Counted from the first letter of the stretch, positions 1 through 9,216 are shown. The stretch: DNA of 64,000 nt from Gammaproteobacteria bacterium (GCA_004214065.1 SGZM01000004.1:1-64000), one strand, 5' to 3'. Numbers and translations: made by a program. The notes: generated by a model from the sequence alone, not told the origin.

Positions 1-235
1 AGTCTGAAAGAGCAATAATTGCCTCTTCTTCTAAAGAAAACCAATCAAATTGATCGTCCCTAACAGTGATTCTTGAAGATGAGGCATAGGCTTTGCCTGA
101 TTCAATAAATAATGAATTTGTTGTCATGTAGAAAATTTGATGACTCCTACTTTGAGCTTCTAGCATCATGGCCAAAGTACTATCCTTTTTAAAATTGATA
201 GCCTCAATCGGATCCATAACAATTCCTAATTTCAT
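1..235 (-). CDS. gshB: Glutathione synthetase, 5' part only (runs off the window)
   Basis: The minus-strand frame starts with ATG at 235 and stays open to the window edge, giving about 78 residues. It opens with MKLGIVMDPIEAINFKKD and continues LAMMLEAQ, the typical amino end of bacterial glutathione synthetase. The enzyme joins gamma-glutamylcysteine to glycine using ATP in the cytosol; its ATP-grasp domain lies outside the window. The gene follows rsmE after a 22-bp gap on the same strand, and the rsmE-gshB pair is common in gammaproteobacteria. No clear Shine-Dalgarno sequence is visible before the start. Confidence 0.9.
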   Translation of the reverse strand, partial: MKLGIVMDPIEAINFKKDSTLAMMLEAQSRSHQIFYMTTNSLFIESGKAYASSSRITVRDDQFDWFSLEEEAIIALSD

Positions 236-257
236 TCTTTATTTTGATAACTTATAG

Positions 258-992
258 TTAAAATTCTTTTGCTCCATATCTTATAGCACTTACAACAGAT
301 ATAGCTGCCGTTTCTGCTCTCAATATACGCTTACCCATAGTAACAGGTATGAAACCACACTCTGATAATGTTGCAATCTCGTCTTCTGTGAAATCTCCTT
401 CTGGTCCAATAGCTATTGAAACTGAATTCTTAATATTAATGTTTGACAGTTTATCCTGTGCCTTTGGATAAAGTACTATCTTAGTTTCCGAATCAGAATT
501 AATAGCCCAATCTCTAATGCTAGCTGGTTCGTTAATCTCAGGTATCCAATTTTCTCCACATTGTTCACATGCTCCTATAGCAGTCTGTTTCCATTTTGCT
601 ATTCTACTAACTGAATAAGGATCTCGTCTCTTAACGACAACCCTTTGAGAGATTAGTGGTGTAAAACTCCTTACCCCTAGTTCCGTAGATTTTTGAATAG
701 CTAGATGGAATGGGTCATTTTTTATTAATGACTGACCTAAGTCTATATCAATGCCTTCTTTAGGAGAGGGTTGAAAAATTTCAAGCAGTTCAATATTGAA
801 AGACTTCTTATCTACTTCCTTTACCTCTGCCAAGGAAGAGTTGCCGATACCATCAAAAACAATAAATCTATCTCCAGTTTTTTTTCTAAGCACATTAATT
901 TCGTGATGAAAGTCTTTCTTACTTAAAGAGATAATCTCACCTTGAGTGTAGGGTTGATTAAGAAAAGTTCTTGTTAGATTAGTGTGCTTCAT
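258..992 (-). CDS. rsmE: 16S rRNA (uracil(1498)-N3)-methyltransferase RsmE
   Basis: The 244-residue product is a full-length SPOUT-class rRNA methyltransferase that methylates N3 of U1498 in helix 44 of 16S rRNA. The amino part (residues 1-70) matches the PUA-like RNA-binding domain. The carboxyl part holds the knot motifs GPEGDFT (196-202) and RILRAETAA (222-230), which form the SAM pocket in this family. It lies just upstream of gshB in the usual order, and fis diverges from it across a 199-bp gap. The start is the ATG at 992; an AT-rich stretch just upstream may hold its promoter. Confidence 0.95.
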   Translation of the reverse strand: MKHTNLTRTFLNQPYTQGEIISLSKKDFHHEINVLRKKTGDRFIVFDGIGNSSLAEVKEVDKKSFNIELLEIFQPSPKEGIDIDLGQSLIKNDPFHLAIQKSTELGVRSFTPLISQRVVVKRRDPYSVSRIAKWKQTAIGACEQCGENWIPEINEPASIRDWAINSDSETKIVLYPKAQDKLSNINIKNSVSIAIGPEGDFTEDEIATLSECGFIPVTMGKRILRAETAAISVVSAIRYGAKEF

Positions 993-1119
993 TAAATATA
1001 TATTAAATCATGGAGCCTATTTAGGGTGTATTGAATATTTAACAATCATATGTCTGGTTATATTTGAATAAGAGAAAATAAAGCATAGAAAACTGTTTTC
1101 CATTTATTAATTAAAATTG

Positions 1120-1147
1120 TTGAAAGATAAATTTTGTTAAGTATTAT
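1120..1147 (+). promoter_or_regulatory. Candidate sigma70 promoter for fis-purH-purD-coq7
   Basis: TTGAAA at 1120-1125 and TATTAT at 1142-1147 are 16 bp apart in the AT-rich divergent region between rsmE and fis. Transcription would start near 1155, giving a leader of about 37 bases before the fis start. This rests on sequence match alone, and AT-rich DNA gives such matches by chance. Confidence 0.4.
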
Positions 1148-1191
1148 TCATGTTCCATTTAGAAAAATAATACTGACTAATATTCAACCAA

Positions 1192-1455
1192 GTGACTCAA
1201 AACAGAAAAAAGAAATTTAACGGCGAAGGCAAGCAGCTTGGAGGTCAGGTTTCTAAAAGCATGCGTAAATATTTCAAAGAACTTGATGGTGAGAAACCAA
1301 CCGATATTTATAATATGGTTCTAAAAGAAGTAGAGTTACCTTTATTGGAAATTGTCATGAAAGAATGTAATGACAACCAATCTGAAGCTAGCAAAATTCT
1401 AGGTATAAATAGAGGTACTTTAAGAACCAAATTAAAAGAACACAAATTACTCTAG
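1192..1455 (+). CDS. fis: Fis family nucleoid-associated DNA-binding protein
   Basis: The 87-residue protein carries the Fis carboxyl-terminal helix-turn-helix, with NQSEASKILGINRGTLRTKL at about residues 62-81, nearly the conserved Fis sequence. The middle part (YNMVLKEVELPLLEIVM) fits the dimerisation helices. Fis bends DNA and adjusts transcription with growth state. The start is a GTG with no obvious Shine-Dalgarno; the amino arm is shorter than the 98 residues of E. coli Fis. The gene precedes purH by 7 bp, as in Pseudomonas (dusB-fis-purH-purD), but dusB is absent here. Confidence 0.92.
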   Translation: MTQNRKKKFNGEGKQLGGQVSKSMRKYFKELDGEKPTDIYNMVLKEVELPLLEIVMKECNDNQSEASKILGINRGTLRTKLKEHKLL

Positions 1456-1462
1456 TTTATAA

Positions 1463-3031
1463 ATGGCGCCAATTGCCAATCAAAAAATCAAAAGAGCTCT
1501 AGTTAGCGTCTCAAACAAAGAAGGTATTGTTGATCTTTGTTCTACTTTATCTAAAGATTTTGATGTTGAAATAATATCAACCGGAGGAACGCTTAAAACA
1601 TTATTAGATGCCGGTATCGAAGCTATAGATATTTCTAAACATACAGGATTTCCTGAGATTATGGATGGAAGAGTTAAAACACTCCACCCTAAAGTTCATG
1701 GGGGTATTCTTTCTCGAAGAGAAATCGATCAGCAAATCATGTCTGAAAATGGAATAGAAGAAATAGATTTAGTAATAGTTAATCTTTATCCCTTCATTGA
1801 AACAGTATCTAAAGAAGAAACAACCTTAGAAACTGCTATAGAGAATATTGATATTGGTGGGCCTAGTATGGTCAGGTCGGCAGCAAAAAATAATCTTTAC
1901 GTAGGCGTAGTCGTTGAGCCAACTGACTACCAAAATGTCATTACTGAAATGAAAGACAATGAGGGTGCATTATCTCTTGAGACTAGAAGAGAGCTTGCCG
2001 CAAAAGCTTTCAGTCATACTGCAAACTATGATTCAGCGATATCTAATTATTTGAATCAACAAGAAGATAAGAAGCCTAAATATCTTTTTGGAAGATATGA
2101 GCTTAAGCAAGAACTCAGATACGGAGAAAATCCACATCAATCTGCAGCCTTTTATGCTAATACTAGTATTGCCAAAGGCAGTAATATTGCTTCGGCAGAA
2201 CAAATACAAGGAAAAGAGCTTTCCTATAATAATATTGCAGATACCGATGCTGCCTATGAATGCGTTAAAACATTCTCCGACCCAGCTTGTGTAATAGTTA
2301 AACATGCAAATCCTTGCGGTATTGCTCTAGGAGCTACGATATTAGAAGCTTATGAAAAAGCATTTGCCTCTGATGAAACATCTGCTTTTGGAGGAATAAT
2401 AGCGTTCAATAAGCCCTTAGATGAATCAACTGCTAGCAAGATAATTGAGAATCAGTTTGTAGAAGTCATTATTGCACCTGGTGTAAATGATGAAGCACAA
2501 AATGTACTATCCACGAAAGAGAATATTAGACTTCTCAATACTCAGACCTTAGGTGAACCAGATACTGGTTCCAAGCTATTAAGTGTAAATGGAGGGTTGC
2601 TATTACAAGATAATGATATAGCTGTTCTCTCCAAACAAGATATAAAAGTAGTATCCGAACGTAAACCGACCGATGAAGAGATAGATAATTGTCTGTTTGC
2701 TTGGAAGGTTTGTAAATTCGTTAAGTCAAACGCTATTGTTTATACAAAAAATAATCAAACTGTGGGCATAGGTGCTGGACAGATGAGTAGGATTGACAGT
2801 GCTCAGATTGCAGCGTCGAAAGCTCTTGAAAGAGGTTTTGAAACTGCAGGTTGTTGTATGGCATCAGATGCATTTTTCCCTTTTAGAGACGGGATAGATG
2901 CTGCTGCAAAAATTGGCATAACTTCGGTAATTCAGCCGGGTGGCTCAATGCGTGATCAAGAAGTCATAGATGCAGCAAATGAAGCTGGCATGACAATGCT
3001 CTTCACAGGCATAAGACACTTCAGACATTAA
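1463..3031 (+). CDS. purH: Bifunctional AICAR formyltransferase / IMP cyclohydrolase
   Basis: The 522-residue product matches PurH along its whole length. It catalyses the last two steps of IMP synthesis: formylation of AICAR, then ring closure. The amino MGS-like cyclohydrolase domain (about 1-150) has STGGT and HPKVHGGIL. The carboxyl AICARFT domain has the catalytic KHANPCG near residue 276 and ends in GIRHFRH, typical of the family. It sits 7 bp after fis and 3 bp before purD, so the three genes are probably cotranscribed. Confidence 0.97.
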   Translation: MAPIANQKIKRALVSVSNKEGIVDLCSTLSKDFDVEIISTGGTLKTLLDAGIEAIDISKHTGFPEIMDGRVKTLHPKVHGGILSRREIDQQIMSENGIEEIDLVIVNLYPFIETVSKEETTLETAIENIDIGGPSMVRSAAKNNLYVGVVVEPTDYQNVITEMKDNEGALSLETRRELAAKAFSHTANYDSAISNYLNQQEDKKPKYLFGRYELKQELRYGENPHQSAAFYANTSIAKGSNIASAEQIQGKELSYNNIADTDAAYECVKTFSDPACVIVKHANPCGIALGATILEAYEKAFASDETSAFGGIIAFNKPLDESTASKIIENQFVEVIIAPGVNDEAQNVLSTKENIRLLNTQTLGEPDTGSKLLSVNGGLLLQDNDIAVLSKQDIKVVSERKPTDEEIDNCLFAWKVCKFVKSNAIVYTKNNQTVGIGAGQMSRIDSAQIAASKALERGFETAGCCMASDAFFPFRDGIDAAAKIGITSVIQPGGSMRDQEVIDAANEAGMTMLFTGIRHFRH

Positions 3032-3034
3032 TCC

Positions 3035-4327
3035 ATGAAGGTCTTAATAGTTGGATCTGGTGGAAGAGAGCATGCACTATCTTGGAAAGTGTCTCAAAGC
3101 CCTAAAGTAGATAAAGTTTTTGTTGCTCCTGGCAACGGAGGGACTGAATTAGAAAAACAAATACATAATATTAATATTCAGCCTAATGACACAGAGGCCC
3201 TTGTTCAGTTCGCAATTAAGGAAGGTATTGATCTAACAATTGTCGGTCCTGAGGACCCTTTGGTAAATGGAATAACTGATAGATTTAAAGAAGAAGGATT
3301 GCGATGCTTTGGGCCATCAAAAGGAGCTGCTCAACTTGAAGGATCAAAAGAGTTTATGAAACAGTTTCTTCAAAATCATAATATTCCAACAGCAGAATAT
3401 GCAGTCTTCTCGAGTTCAGATGCGGCAATAAATTACGTCAAAGAAAAGGGGTGTCCGATTGTCATCAAAGCAGATGGTCTTGCTGCAGGAAAAGGTGTAA
3501 CTATTGCTTTTACAGTAGAAGAAGCAAAAATAGCTATAAATGAATCATTAGAATCAGGAGTATTCGGGGACGCAGGAAAGACAATAATCATTGAAGAATT
3601 TTTAACTGGAGAAGAAGCTAGTTTTATTGTTTTGACAGATGGTGAGATAGCAATTCCCTTTGCCTCTTCCCAAGATCATAAGGCGAGAGATGATCAAGAC
3701 AAAGGACCAAATACAGGCGGAATGGGAGCTTACTCTCCTGCTCCTATAGTTAATAAGGTTATACATAAAAAGATTATGGACGAGGTTATTTATCCTACCC
3801 TGAAAGGACTTAAAAAAGATGGCTTTACTTACTGCGGATTCTTATATGCAGGAATGATGATTGATTCTAAGAATAATTTAAAAGTACTGGAATTTAACTG
3901 TAGATTTGGAGACCCTGAAACACAGCCTATTATGATGAGACTGAAATCTGATTTAGCTGATCTATGCAATCAAGCTTGTAGCAATAGTCTTGAAGACTGT
4001 CCTCTTGAATGGGACGAAAGAAAAGCTCTAGGTGTAGTAATAGCTTCAGAAGGTTATCCATTCGAGTATGAGAAAAATAAAGAAATAAAGAATATTCCCT
4101 ACGAACAAGAAGATATTAAAGTTTTTCATGCGGGTACTAAATATGAAGCTGGAAAAATAAAATCAAATGGAGGAAGGGTATTGTGTGTAACTACTTTAGG
4201 AAATTCAGTACAATCAGCACAAGTTAAAGCCTATAACGCAATTACTAAAATTCAATGGGATGATGCCTATTACAGAAAAGACATAGGATACAGAGCCGTA
4301 GAAAGAGAAAAAAATGAACTTACTTGA
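3035..4327 (+). CDS. purD: Phosphoribosylamine-glycine ligase (GAR synthetase)
   Basis: The 430-residue ATP-grasp enzyme forms glycinamide ribonucleotide from phosphoribosylamine, glycine and ATP, an early step of purine synthesis. Visible motifs are GSGGREHAL at the amino end, KADGLAAGKGV in the ATP-grasp fold, GPNTGGMGAYSPAP, and EFNCRFGDPETQP at the metal and phosphate site. Length is normal. Its last 14 bases overlap the start of coq7. Confidence 0.97.
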   Translation: MKVLIVGSGGREHALSWKVSQSPKVDKVFVAPGNGGTELEKQIHNINIQPNDTEALVQFAIKEGIDLTIVGPEDPLVNGITDRFKEEGLRCFGPSKGAAQLEGSKEFMKQFLQNHNIPTAEYAVFSSSDAAINYVKEKGCPIVIKADGLAAGKGVTIAFTVEEAKIAINESLESGVFGDAGKTIIIEEFLTGEEASFIVLTDGEIAIPFASSQDHKARDDQDKGPNTGGMGAYSPAPIVNKVIHKKIMDEVIYPTLKGLKKDGFTYCGFLYAGMMIDSKNNLKVLEFNCRFGDPETQPIMMRLKSDLADLCNQACSNSLEDCPLEWDERKALGVVIASEGYPFEYEKNKEIKNIPYEQEDIKVFHAGTKYEAGKIKSNGGRVLCVTTLGNSVQSAQVKAYNAITKIQWDDAYYRKDIGYRAVEREKNELT

Positions 4328-4943
4328 TCAGATAATTTCAGAAATAGATAAAGGAATTAAATTTTCAATCCATAACTATCAAAAGGAATCAAGAGAATAT
4401 CCAGCCAAAGAGGTTATAGAAGATGATTTAACTGAAATTCAAAGAAATCATTCAGCTAATTTAATGAGAGTTAATCATTCTGGTGAGGTGGCGGCTCAAG
4501 GACTCTACCGAGGTCAAGCTATGACTGCTAGACTAGAAGGAACTAGGACAAAAATGGATCATGCAGCCCAGGAAGAGCTAGATCATCTTTCTTGGTGCAA
4601 TCAAAGATTAGAAGAACTAAATGATAAACCAAGCATTCTTAATCCCATATGGTATGGATTGTCTTTTGGCATGGGAGCTATAGCGGGGGCTGCTGGAGAT
4701 AAGTGGAGTCTTGGTTTTGTTCATGAAACAGAAGATCAAGTTGTAATTCACCTAGAAGAACATTTAAAAAAATTATCTTCTAAAGACAAGAAAACTATTG
4801 CGATTCTTGAGCAGATGAGAATAGATGAAGCAAAGCACAGTCAAGATGCATTGGATTCAGGGGCTGAGAATCTCCCAGAGGGAGTAAAAAAATTAATGGC
4901 TGTTGTTGCAAAAGTCATGACAAAATCAAGCTACTATGTTTAG
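4314..4943 (+). CDS. coq7: 3-demethoxyubiquinol 3-hydroxylase, COQ7 type
   Basis: The 209-residue protein matches the COQ7/CAT5 di-iron hydroxylase that performs the late ring hydroxylation of ubiquinone synthesis at the membrane. Di-iron ligand motifs are visible: NHSGEVAAQGLYRGQ, AQEELDHLSW, HETEDQVVIHLEEHL and IDEAKHS. The amino 40 residues are variable. COQ7 is used by several proteobacteria in place of UbiF. It overlaps purD by 14 bp, so it is probably translationally coupled to the purine genes, which share no pathway with it. Confidence 0.94.
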   Translation: MNLLDQIISEIDKGIKFSIHNYQKESREYPAKEVIEDDLTEIQRNHSANLMRVNHSGEVAAQGLYRGQAMTARLEGTRTKMDHAAQEELDHLSWCNQRLEELNDKPSILNPIWYGLSFGMGAIAGAAGDKWSLGFVHETEDQVVIHLEEHLKKLSSKDKKTIAILEQMRIDEAKHSQDALDSGAENLPEGVKKLMAVVAKVMTKSSYYV

Positions 4944-4968
4944 TGTCGATAAATTTTCAAATTACTTA

Positions 4969-4996
4969 TTGATAATTAAATATACACAGGTATAGT
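4969..4996 (+). promoter_or_regulatory. Strong candidate sigma70 promoter for the RRM protein gene
   Basis: TTGATA at 4969-4974 and TATAGT at 4991-4996 are spaced 16 bp apart, each one mismatch from consensus or better. The predicted start near 5003 falls on the first base of the stem-loop at 5003-5020, so the mRNA would begin with that hairpin. Confidence 0.55.
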
Positions 4997-5002
4997 TGCG
5001 CG

Positions 5003-5027
5003 CGTAGCAATAATGCTACGGTTTTTT
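5003..5027 (+). terminator. Stem-loop with T run in the leader of the RRM gene
   Basis: CGTAGCA (5003-5009) pairs perfectly with TGCTACG (5014-5020) around an ATAA loop and is followed by GTTTTTT. This has the form of an intrinsic terminator and could end the fis-purH-purD-coq7 transcript. It lies only 13 bp before the RRM start codon, with the AAAGGAAAAT ribosome-binding region directly after the T run, so it is also the whole 5' leader of the RRM mRNA. Confidence 0.7.
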
Positions 5028-5040
5028 AGAAAAGGAAAAT

Positions 5041-5286
5041 ATGAATATATACGTTGGAAACATTGCCTGGAGCACATCTGAGGATGACTTAGAAGCTCAT
5101 TTTGCTCAATATGGAAACGTCAACGCAGTCAGGATAATCACAGAAGGTCACTCAGGTAGATCGAAAGGTTTCGGATTTGTAGAGATGGAATCAAAAGAAG
5201 CAGGTCAAGCAGCAATAGAAGCACTTGATGGAACTGATTTTGGTGGAAGAGACTTAAGAGTCAACGAAGCTAAACCTAGAGATTAG
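5041..5286 (+). CDS. Small RRM-domain RNA-binding protein
   Basis: The 81-residue product is a single RNA recognition motif. RNP2 is IYVGNI (residues 3-8) and RNP1 is KGFGFVEM (about 42-49), with aromatic residues placed for stacking on RNA. It ends shortly after the fold (VNEAKPRD) with no glycine-rich tail. Related bacterial and cyanobacterial proteins of this size (Rbp family) bind single-stranded RNA and are often cold-induced; the target here is unknown. A good Shine-Dalgarno (AAAGGAAA) precedes the ATG, and the leader is only about 38 bases. Confidence 0.93.
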   Translation: MNIYVGNIAWSTSEDDLEAHFAQYGNVNAVRIITEGHSGRSKGFGFVEMESKEAGQAAIEALDGTDFGGRDLRVNEAKPRD

Positions 5287-5293
5287 TTTTATA

Positions 5294-5315
5294 AGAAGGA
5301 ATGTTCATTCCTTCT
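5294..5315. terminator. Perfect 9-bp hairpin between convergent genes
   Basis: AGAAGGAAT (5294-5302) pairs with ATTCCTTCT (5307-5315) around GTTC, 8 bp after the RRM stop. The run after it is only weakly T-rich on either strand, so it may be a terminator or an mRNA 3' end stabiliser. Confidence 0.5.
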
Positions 5316-5333
5316 ATTTCAAAAAATAATAAG

Positions 5334-5362
5334 ATAGAGCTGAGATATAATCTCGGCTCTAT
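5334..5362. terminator. Bidirectional intrinsic terminator, RRM gene / trp operon
   Basis: A 13-bp stem with one G-T pair runs from 5334 to 5346 and from 5350 to 5362 with a 3-base loop. T-rich tracts follow on both strands: TTCTATTTT on the plus strand and CTTATTATTTTTT on the minus strand. It sits between the convergent ends of the RRM gene and trpC and can serve both. Confidence 0.7.
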
Positions 5363-5396
5363 TTCTATTTTAAAATTGTATTAGTAAATAAATCTG

Positions 5397-6185
5397 TCAG
5401 GTAAAGAATAACTTCTTTAATTCTTTACCAGGGTCATCCGCTCTCATGAAGGATTCTCCTACCAGAAAATTTAGCACTTCGTAAGATATGATCTTATCAA
5501 TATCTTCCTTAGTCTGAATTCCGCTTTCTGTAACTACTAATTTATCTTTTATTAAAGAAGAAAGTTTTTTTGTTACTTCCAAGTCAACTTCAAAAGTACT
5601 TAGATTCCTATTATTTATACCTATAAGAGGAAACTCCATAGGCATAATCCGTTCAAGTTCTTCTTGATTATGAATTTCTACTAAAATATCCAAACCAAGT
5701 TCCTCGGCTATGTTCTTATATTCCAATAGTTGACTATCGGATAAGGCAGAGACAATTAGAAGGATGCAATCTGCACCATACAACTTACTTTGATAAATTT
5801 GATACTCATCAACAATAAAATCCTTTCTTAGTAAGGGGATATTAACCTCATCTCTTATACTCTTGAGGTAATCTAACGAACCCTGAAAGAATTCTTCATC
5901 TGTTAAGATACTTAAGCAAGTTGCACCATTTGATTCGTATTGCTTTGCAATTTCTTTTGGAGAAAAATCTTCTCTAATTATGCCTTTACTTGGGGAAGCT
6001 TTTTTTATTTCTGCTATTACTGAGATTAATCCTTTTACATTTCTTTCTTTAATGGAACTGATGAATCCTTTTGCAGGTAAAATAACATCAAGTCTCGATT
6101 TAATCTCATCTAGATTTAGTAAAGACTTCTGTTTCTTTACTACCTCAATTTTTGTACTTAAAATTTTGTCTAGGTAACTAGCCAT
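5397..6185 (-). CDS. trpC: Indole-3-glycerol phosphate synthase
   Basis: The 262-residue product is a monofunctional IGPS that closes the indole ring from CdRP. Family motifs are EIKKASPSKG (near residue 62), LLRKDFIVDEYQI, LVEIHNQEEL, GINNRNLSTFEVD and TESGI, covering the catalytic lysines and glutamate. There is no fused TrpF domain, unlike in E. coli. It is the last gene of the minus-strand operon; its ATG overlaps the trpD stop by one base, and the terminator at 5334-5362 lies downstream. Confidence 0.97.
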   Translation of the reverse strand: MASYLDKILSTKIEVVKKQKSLLNLDEIKSRLDVILPAKGFISSIKERNVKGLISVIAEIKKASPSKGIIREDFSPKEIAKQYESNGATCLSILTDEEFFQGSLDYLKSIRDEVNIPLLRKDFIVDEYQIYQSKLYGADCILLIVSALSDSQLLEYKNIAEELGLDILVEIHNQEELERIMPMEFPLIGINNRNLSTFEVDLEVTKKLSSLIKDKLVVTESGIQTKEDIDKIISYEVLNFLVGESFMRADDPGKELKKLFFT

Positions 6186-7201
6186 TAAAATTTAGAAGAA
6201 AACTCAACCAGTTGGTTTAGCTTTATAATTCCTCCACCCTCTTTTATACAGTCTTTTGCTAATTCCACACCAGAATCTAGAGAGTCCGCAATATCAGAAA
6301 TATAAAGTGCAGCTCCAGCCGTCATAGCAACCATTGCACTAGCCTCCTCATGCTCTCCGCGTAAGGCTAATTTTGCTATTTCTAAGCTTTGCTTAGGTGA
6401 ACTCACTTCTAGCCCATCTAAAGATGAAGTTTTGAAACCAAAATCCTCGGGAGAAATCTGGAATTCTGATATCGTTCCTTGTTTCATTTCCACGACTGAC
6501 GTAGGTGAGGCGATACTTATCTCATCTAAACCATCTTGTGAATGGACAATGAATAAATGTTCGCTTCCTAATTGTTTTAACACTTCAGCAATAGGTAGCA
6601 TCCATTTTTTATCATAGACGCCCATGAGCTGTCTTCTTGCTGAGGCAGGATTGGTTAATGGCCCCAAAACATTAAATATACTTTTTTGTCCAATTTCTTT
6701 TCTTGGACCTACAACATGTTTCATTGCACTATGGTGAGCCGGTGCAAACATAAATCCAATACCAACTTCTTCTATACATTTGGCTATTTCATCAGGTTGC
6801 AATGACAAGGAAACACCTGCTTGTTCGAGCAGATCAGCACTCCCGCTTTTTCTAGTGGCTGTTCTGTTTCCGTGTTTTGCAACTTTAGCTCCGCAATAGC
6901 TTGCTACAAAAGCTGAAGTAGTAGAAACATTAAAAATTCCTATTCCTGTTCCTCCTGTTCCGCATGTGTCTATCAAATTAGGAATAGCAACGGTTACCTT
7001 GGCAGATAACTGTCGCATAGCATTTACAGCTCCTAGAACTTCATCAACCGTTTCTCCTTTCATGGAAAGGGCTATTATAAAGGCACCTATCTGAGCATCA
7101 GTGGCACTGCCTTCCAGGATTTGTGTAGTAATAGCAAACATTTCATTCTGCTCAAGGTCCTGATTTGAAGTAACTTGTTTTATTCCTTCTTGTATATTCA
7201 T
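6185..7201 (-). CDS. trpD: Anthranilate phosphoribosyltransferase
   Basis: The 338-residue product transfers phosphoribose from PRPP to anthranilate. Motifs are DTCGTGGTG (PRPP binding, near residue 79), KHGNRT and FAPAHHSAMKHV. It is not fused to TrpG, so the arrangement is the split Pseudomonas-like one. It overlaps trpG by 4 bp and trpC by 1 bp, consistent with coupled translation. Confidence 0.97.
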   Translation of the reverse strand: MNIQEGIKQVTSNQDLEQNEMFAITTQILEGSATDAQIGAFIIALSMKGETVDEVLGAVNAMRQLSAKVTVAIPNLIDTCGTGGTGIGIFNVSTTSAFVASYCGAKVAKHGNRTATRKSGSADLLEQAGVSLSLQPDEIAKCIEEVGIGFMFAPAHHSAMKHVVGPRKEIGQKSIFNVLGPLTNPASARRQLMGVYDKKWMLPIAEVLKQLGSEHLFIVHSQDGLDEISIASPTSVVEMKQGTISEFQISPEDFGFKTSSLDGLEVSSPKQSLEIAKLALRGEHEEASAMVAMTAGAALYISDIADSLDSGVELAKDCIKEGGGIIKLNQLVEFSSKF

Positions 7202-7770
7202 TTTGAGTTATCGTCTAAAAAATTTTTTAGAATAGTCTTTCCATTTTCTGTTGCAATTGATTCAGGATGAAACTGCATTCCTGTAATTGGATCAGAAGAA
7301 TGTTGAATTGCCATAATTGTTCCATCTTCAGACCTTGCTGTTATTTCAAATTCTTTTGGAAGAGAAGCTTCTTCAATAACTAAAGAATGGTACCTGGTAG
7401 CCAAGAATTCATTATCTAAAGAATTAAAGATTCCTTCTCCGTTATGCTTAATCTTAGAAAGCTTTCCATGCATGACCTCGTTGGCTTTTATAATTTTTGC
7501 TCCAAAGGCAGACCCTATAGACTGATGACCAAGACAAACTCCTAGAATAGGTATCTTCCCAGAAAAAGCTTTGACTGCTTCAATAGATATTCCTGCTTCT
7601 TTTGGTGTGCAAGGTCCTGGCGAAATGACTAGATAGTCAGGAGATTTTTCAAGAATATCCGAAATTGTTATTTCATCGTTTCTATAGACTTCAACATCCT
7701 GATCCATTTCATAAAAGTATTGAACCAAGTTATAAGTAAAAGAGTCATAGTTATCTAGCATCAATAACAT
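7198..7770 (-). CDS. trpG: Anthranilate synthase component II (glutamine amidotransferase)
   Basis: The 190-residue class I amidotransferase supplies ammonia to TrpE. The nucleophile lies in GVCLGHQS (Cys near residue 78) and the His-Glu pair in FHPESI near 168. It opens with MLLMLDNYDSFTYNLVQYF, typical of TrpG/PabA. In some bacteria the same subunit also serves PabB for folate; no pabB is present here. It lies 3 bp after trpE and overlaps trpD by 4 bp. Confidence 0.96.
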   Translation of the reverse strand: MLLMLDNYDSFTYNLVQYFYEMDQDVEVYRNDEITISDILEKSPDYLVISPGPCTPKEAGISIEAVKAFSGKIPILGVCLGHQSIGSAFGAKIIKANEVMHGKLSKIKHNGEGIFNSLDNEFLATRYHSLVIEEASLPKEFEITARSEDGTIMAIQHSSDPITGMQFHPESIATENGKTILKNFLDDNSK

Positions 7771-7773
7771 ATA

Positions 7774-9216
7774 TCAACCATCCAACTTTTCTTGAACCAT
7801 TTCTGCGGCTTTAAAAATAGCTCTGCCTTTGTTTAGCGATTCCTTCCATTCTAATTCAGGAACAGAATCGGCAACCCAACCTCCTCCAGCCTGAATATAG
7901 AGTACCTCATCTTTTATCACCGCCGTCCTTATGGCTATCGCCATATCCATATTGCCTTGCCAAGACAGGTAGCCAATAGCTCCACCATAAATTCCTCTCT
8001 TTACAGGCTCAAACTCATCAATTATTTCCATTGCTCTTATTTTAGGAGCACCTGAAACCGTACCAGCAGGAAATGTAGCTCTGAATAAATCGATTGCCGA
8101 TAATTCCTTTCTGATCTCGGCCTCTACGTTAGAGACCATATGCATAACATGGCTGTATCTTTCTACTCCAAATTTTTCAGTTACATTTACGGACCCGGGC
8201 TTTGCAATTCTGCCAACATCATTTCGGCCAAGATCAATTAGCATCAGATGTTCTGCAATCTCTTTAGGATCATTAACCATATCCTCTTCCATTGCTATAT
8301 CATCTAATTCATCTTTTCCTCTTCTTCTGGTTCCAGCTATCGGCCTGACAGTGACTTTGTTGTCTTCAAGCCGAGCTAAAATCTCTGGAGAAGAGCCGAC
8401 TATGTAAAAATCTTTCAGGTTCAGATAATACATATAAGGAGAAGGGTTCAACTGTCTAATAGAACGATAAAGTGCAACAGGATCAGCAGTAAAAGGAAGT
8501 GACATTCGCTGCGAACAAACAACCTGCATAATGTCGCCCTCTTCAATATATTTTTTTGCCTTCTGAACTGACTGCTTAAAATCATCCTCACCAAATCCAG
8601 ACATAAAATCTGATTCACTTATGCTTTTTTCTGGTTTCTTAAAGTCTTGGAAAGGTAATGGATCTTTTAATTTTTCTTCAAGTTCATTTAGTCGCCTTTC
8701 TGCAGCATCGATCTGATCTTTAGAATCTACCAAGACAATTAAATGAAGTTTATTTTTTAAATTATCAAAAACTGCTACTTCTTCGGAAAGCATAAAGAGG
8801 GCATCAGGAGTTCCTAATGTATCTGGAGGTTCAGAATCAATTAATTTTCTTTCGATATACCTTACACAATCATATGAAAAGTAACCGACCAAACCTCCAT
8901 TGAACTTAGGTAAGTTTGAATCTTCTTCTAAAGAAAAACTTTTCTGGAGTTTCTCTATGTAAGCTAAAGGGTCCTCAGTTGTGATATTTTCTATAATATT
9001 TCCTTCTTCTAATATCTCAATTTCATTTTTTATTACTTTTATAATTCTTTTGGCATGCAAACCAATTAGGGAATACCTTGCCCATTTTTCTCCTCCTTCT
9101 ACAGATTCAAAAAGGTAGCTGTAAGAACAATTTGCTAATTTTCTATAGACACTTAAAGGAGTTTCCATGTCGGCTAGAATTTCTCTAGAAACAGGAATTT
9201 TTGTTCTGGTTTCCAC
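7774..9216 (-). CDS. trpE: Anthranilate synthase component I
   Basis: The 480-residue protein converts chorismate to anthranilate with TrpG. The amino domain has LFES within SYLFESVEGGEKWARYS, the region that binds tryptophan for feedback inhibition in this family. The carboxyl chorismate-binding domain shows PIAGTRRRG, LIDLGRNDVGR, FPAGTVSGAPK and GGAIGY. The ATG lies 4 bp after the rpe stop, which leaves no room for a trp leader peptide or attenuator immediately before trpE. Confidence 0.97.
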   Translation of the reverse strand: METRTKIPVSREILADMETPLSVYRKLANCSYSYLFESVEGGEKWARYSLIGLHAKRIIKVIKNEIEILEEGNIIENITTEDPLAYIEKLQKSFSLEEDSNLPKFNGGLVGYFSYDCVRYIERKLIDSEPPDTLGTPDALFMLSEEVAVFDNLKNKLHLIVLVDSKDQIDAAERRLNELEEKLKDPLPFQDFKKPEKSISESDFMSGFGEDDFKQSVQKAKKYIEEGDIMQVVCSQRMSLPFTADPVALYRSIRQLNPSPYMYYLNLKDFYIVGSSPEILARLEDNKVTVRPIAGTRRRGKDELDDIAMEEDMVNDPKEIAEHLMLIDLGRNDVGRIAKPGSVNVTEKFGVERYSHVMHMVSNVEAEIRKELSAIDLFRATFPAGTVSGAPKIRAMEIIDEFEPVKRGIYGGAIGYLSWQGNMDMAIAIRTAVIKDEVLYIQAGGGWVADSVPELEWKESLNKGRAIFKAAEMVQEKLDG

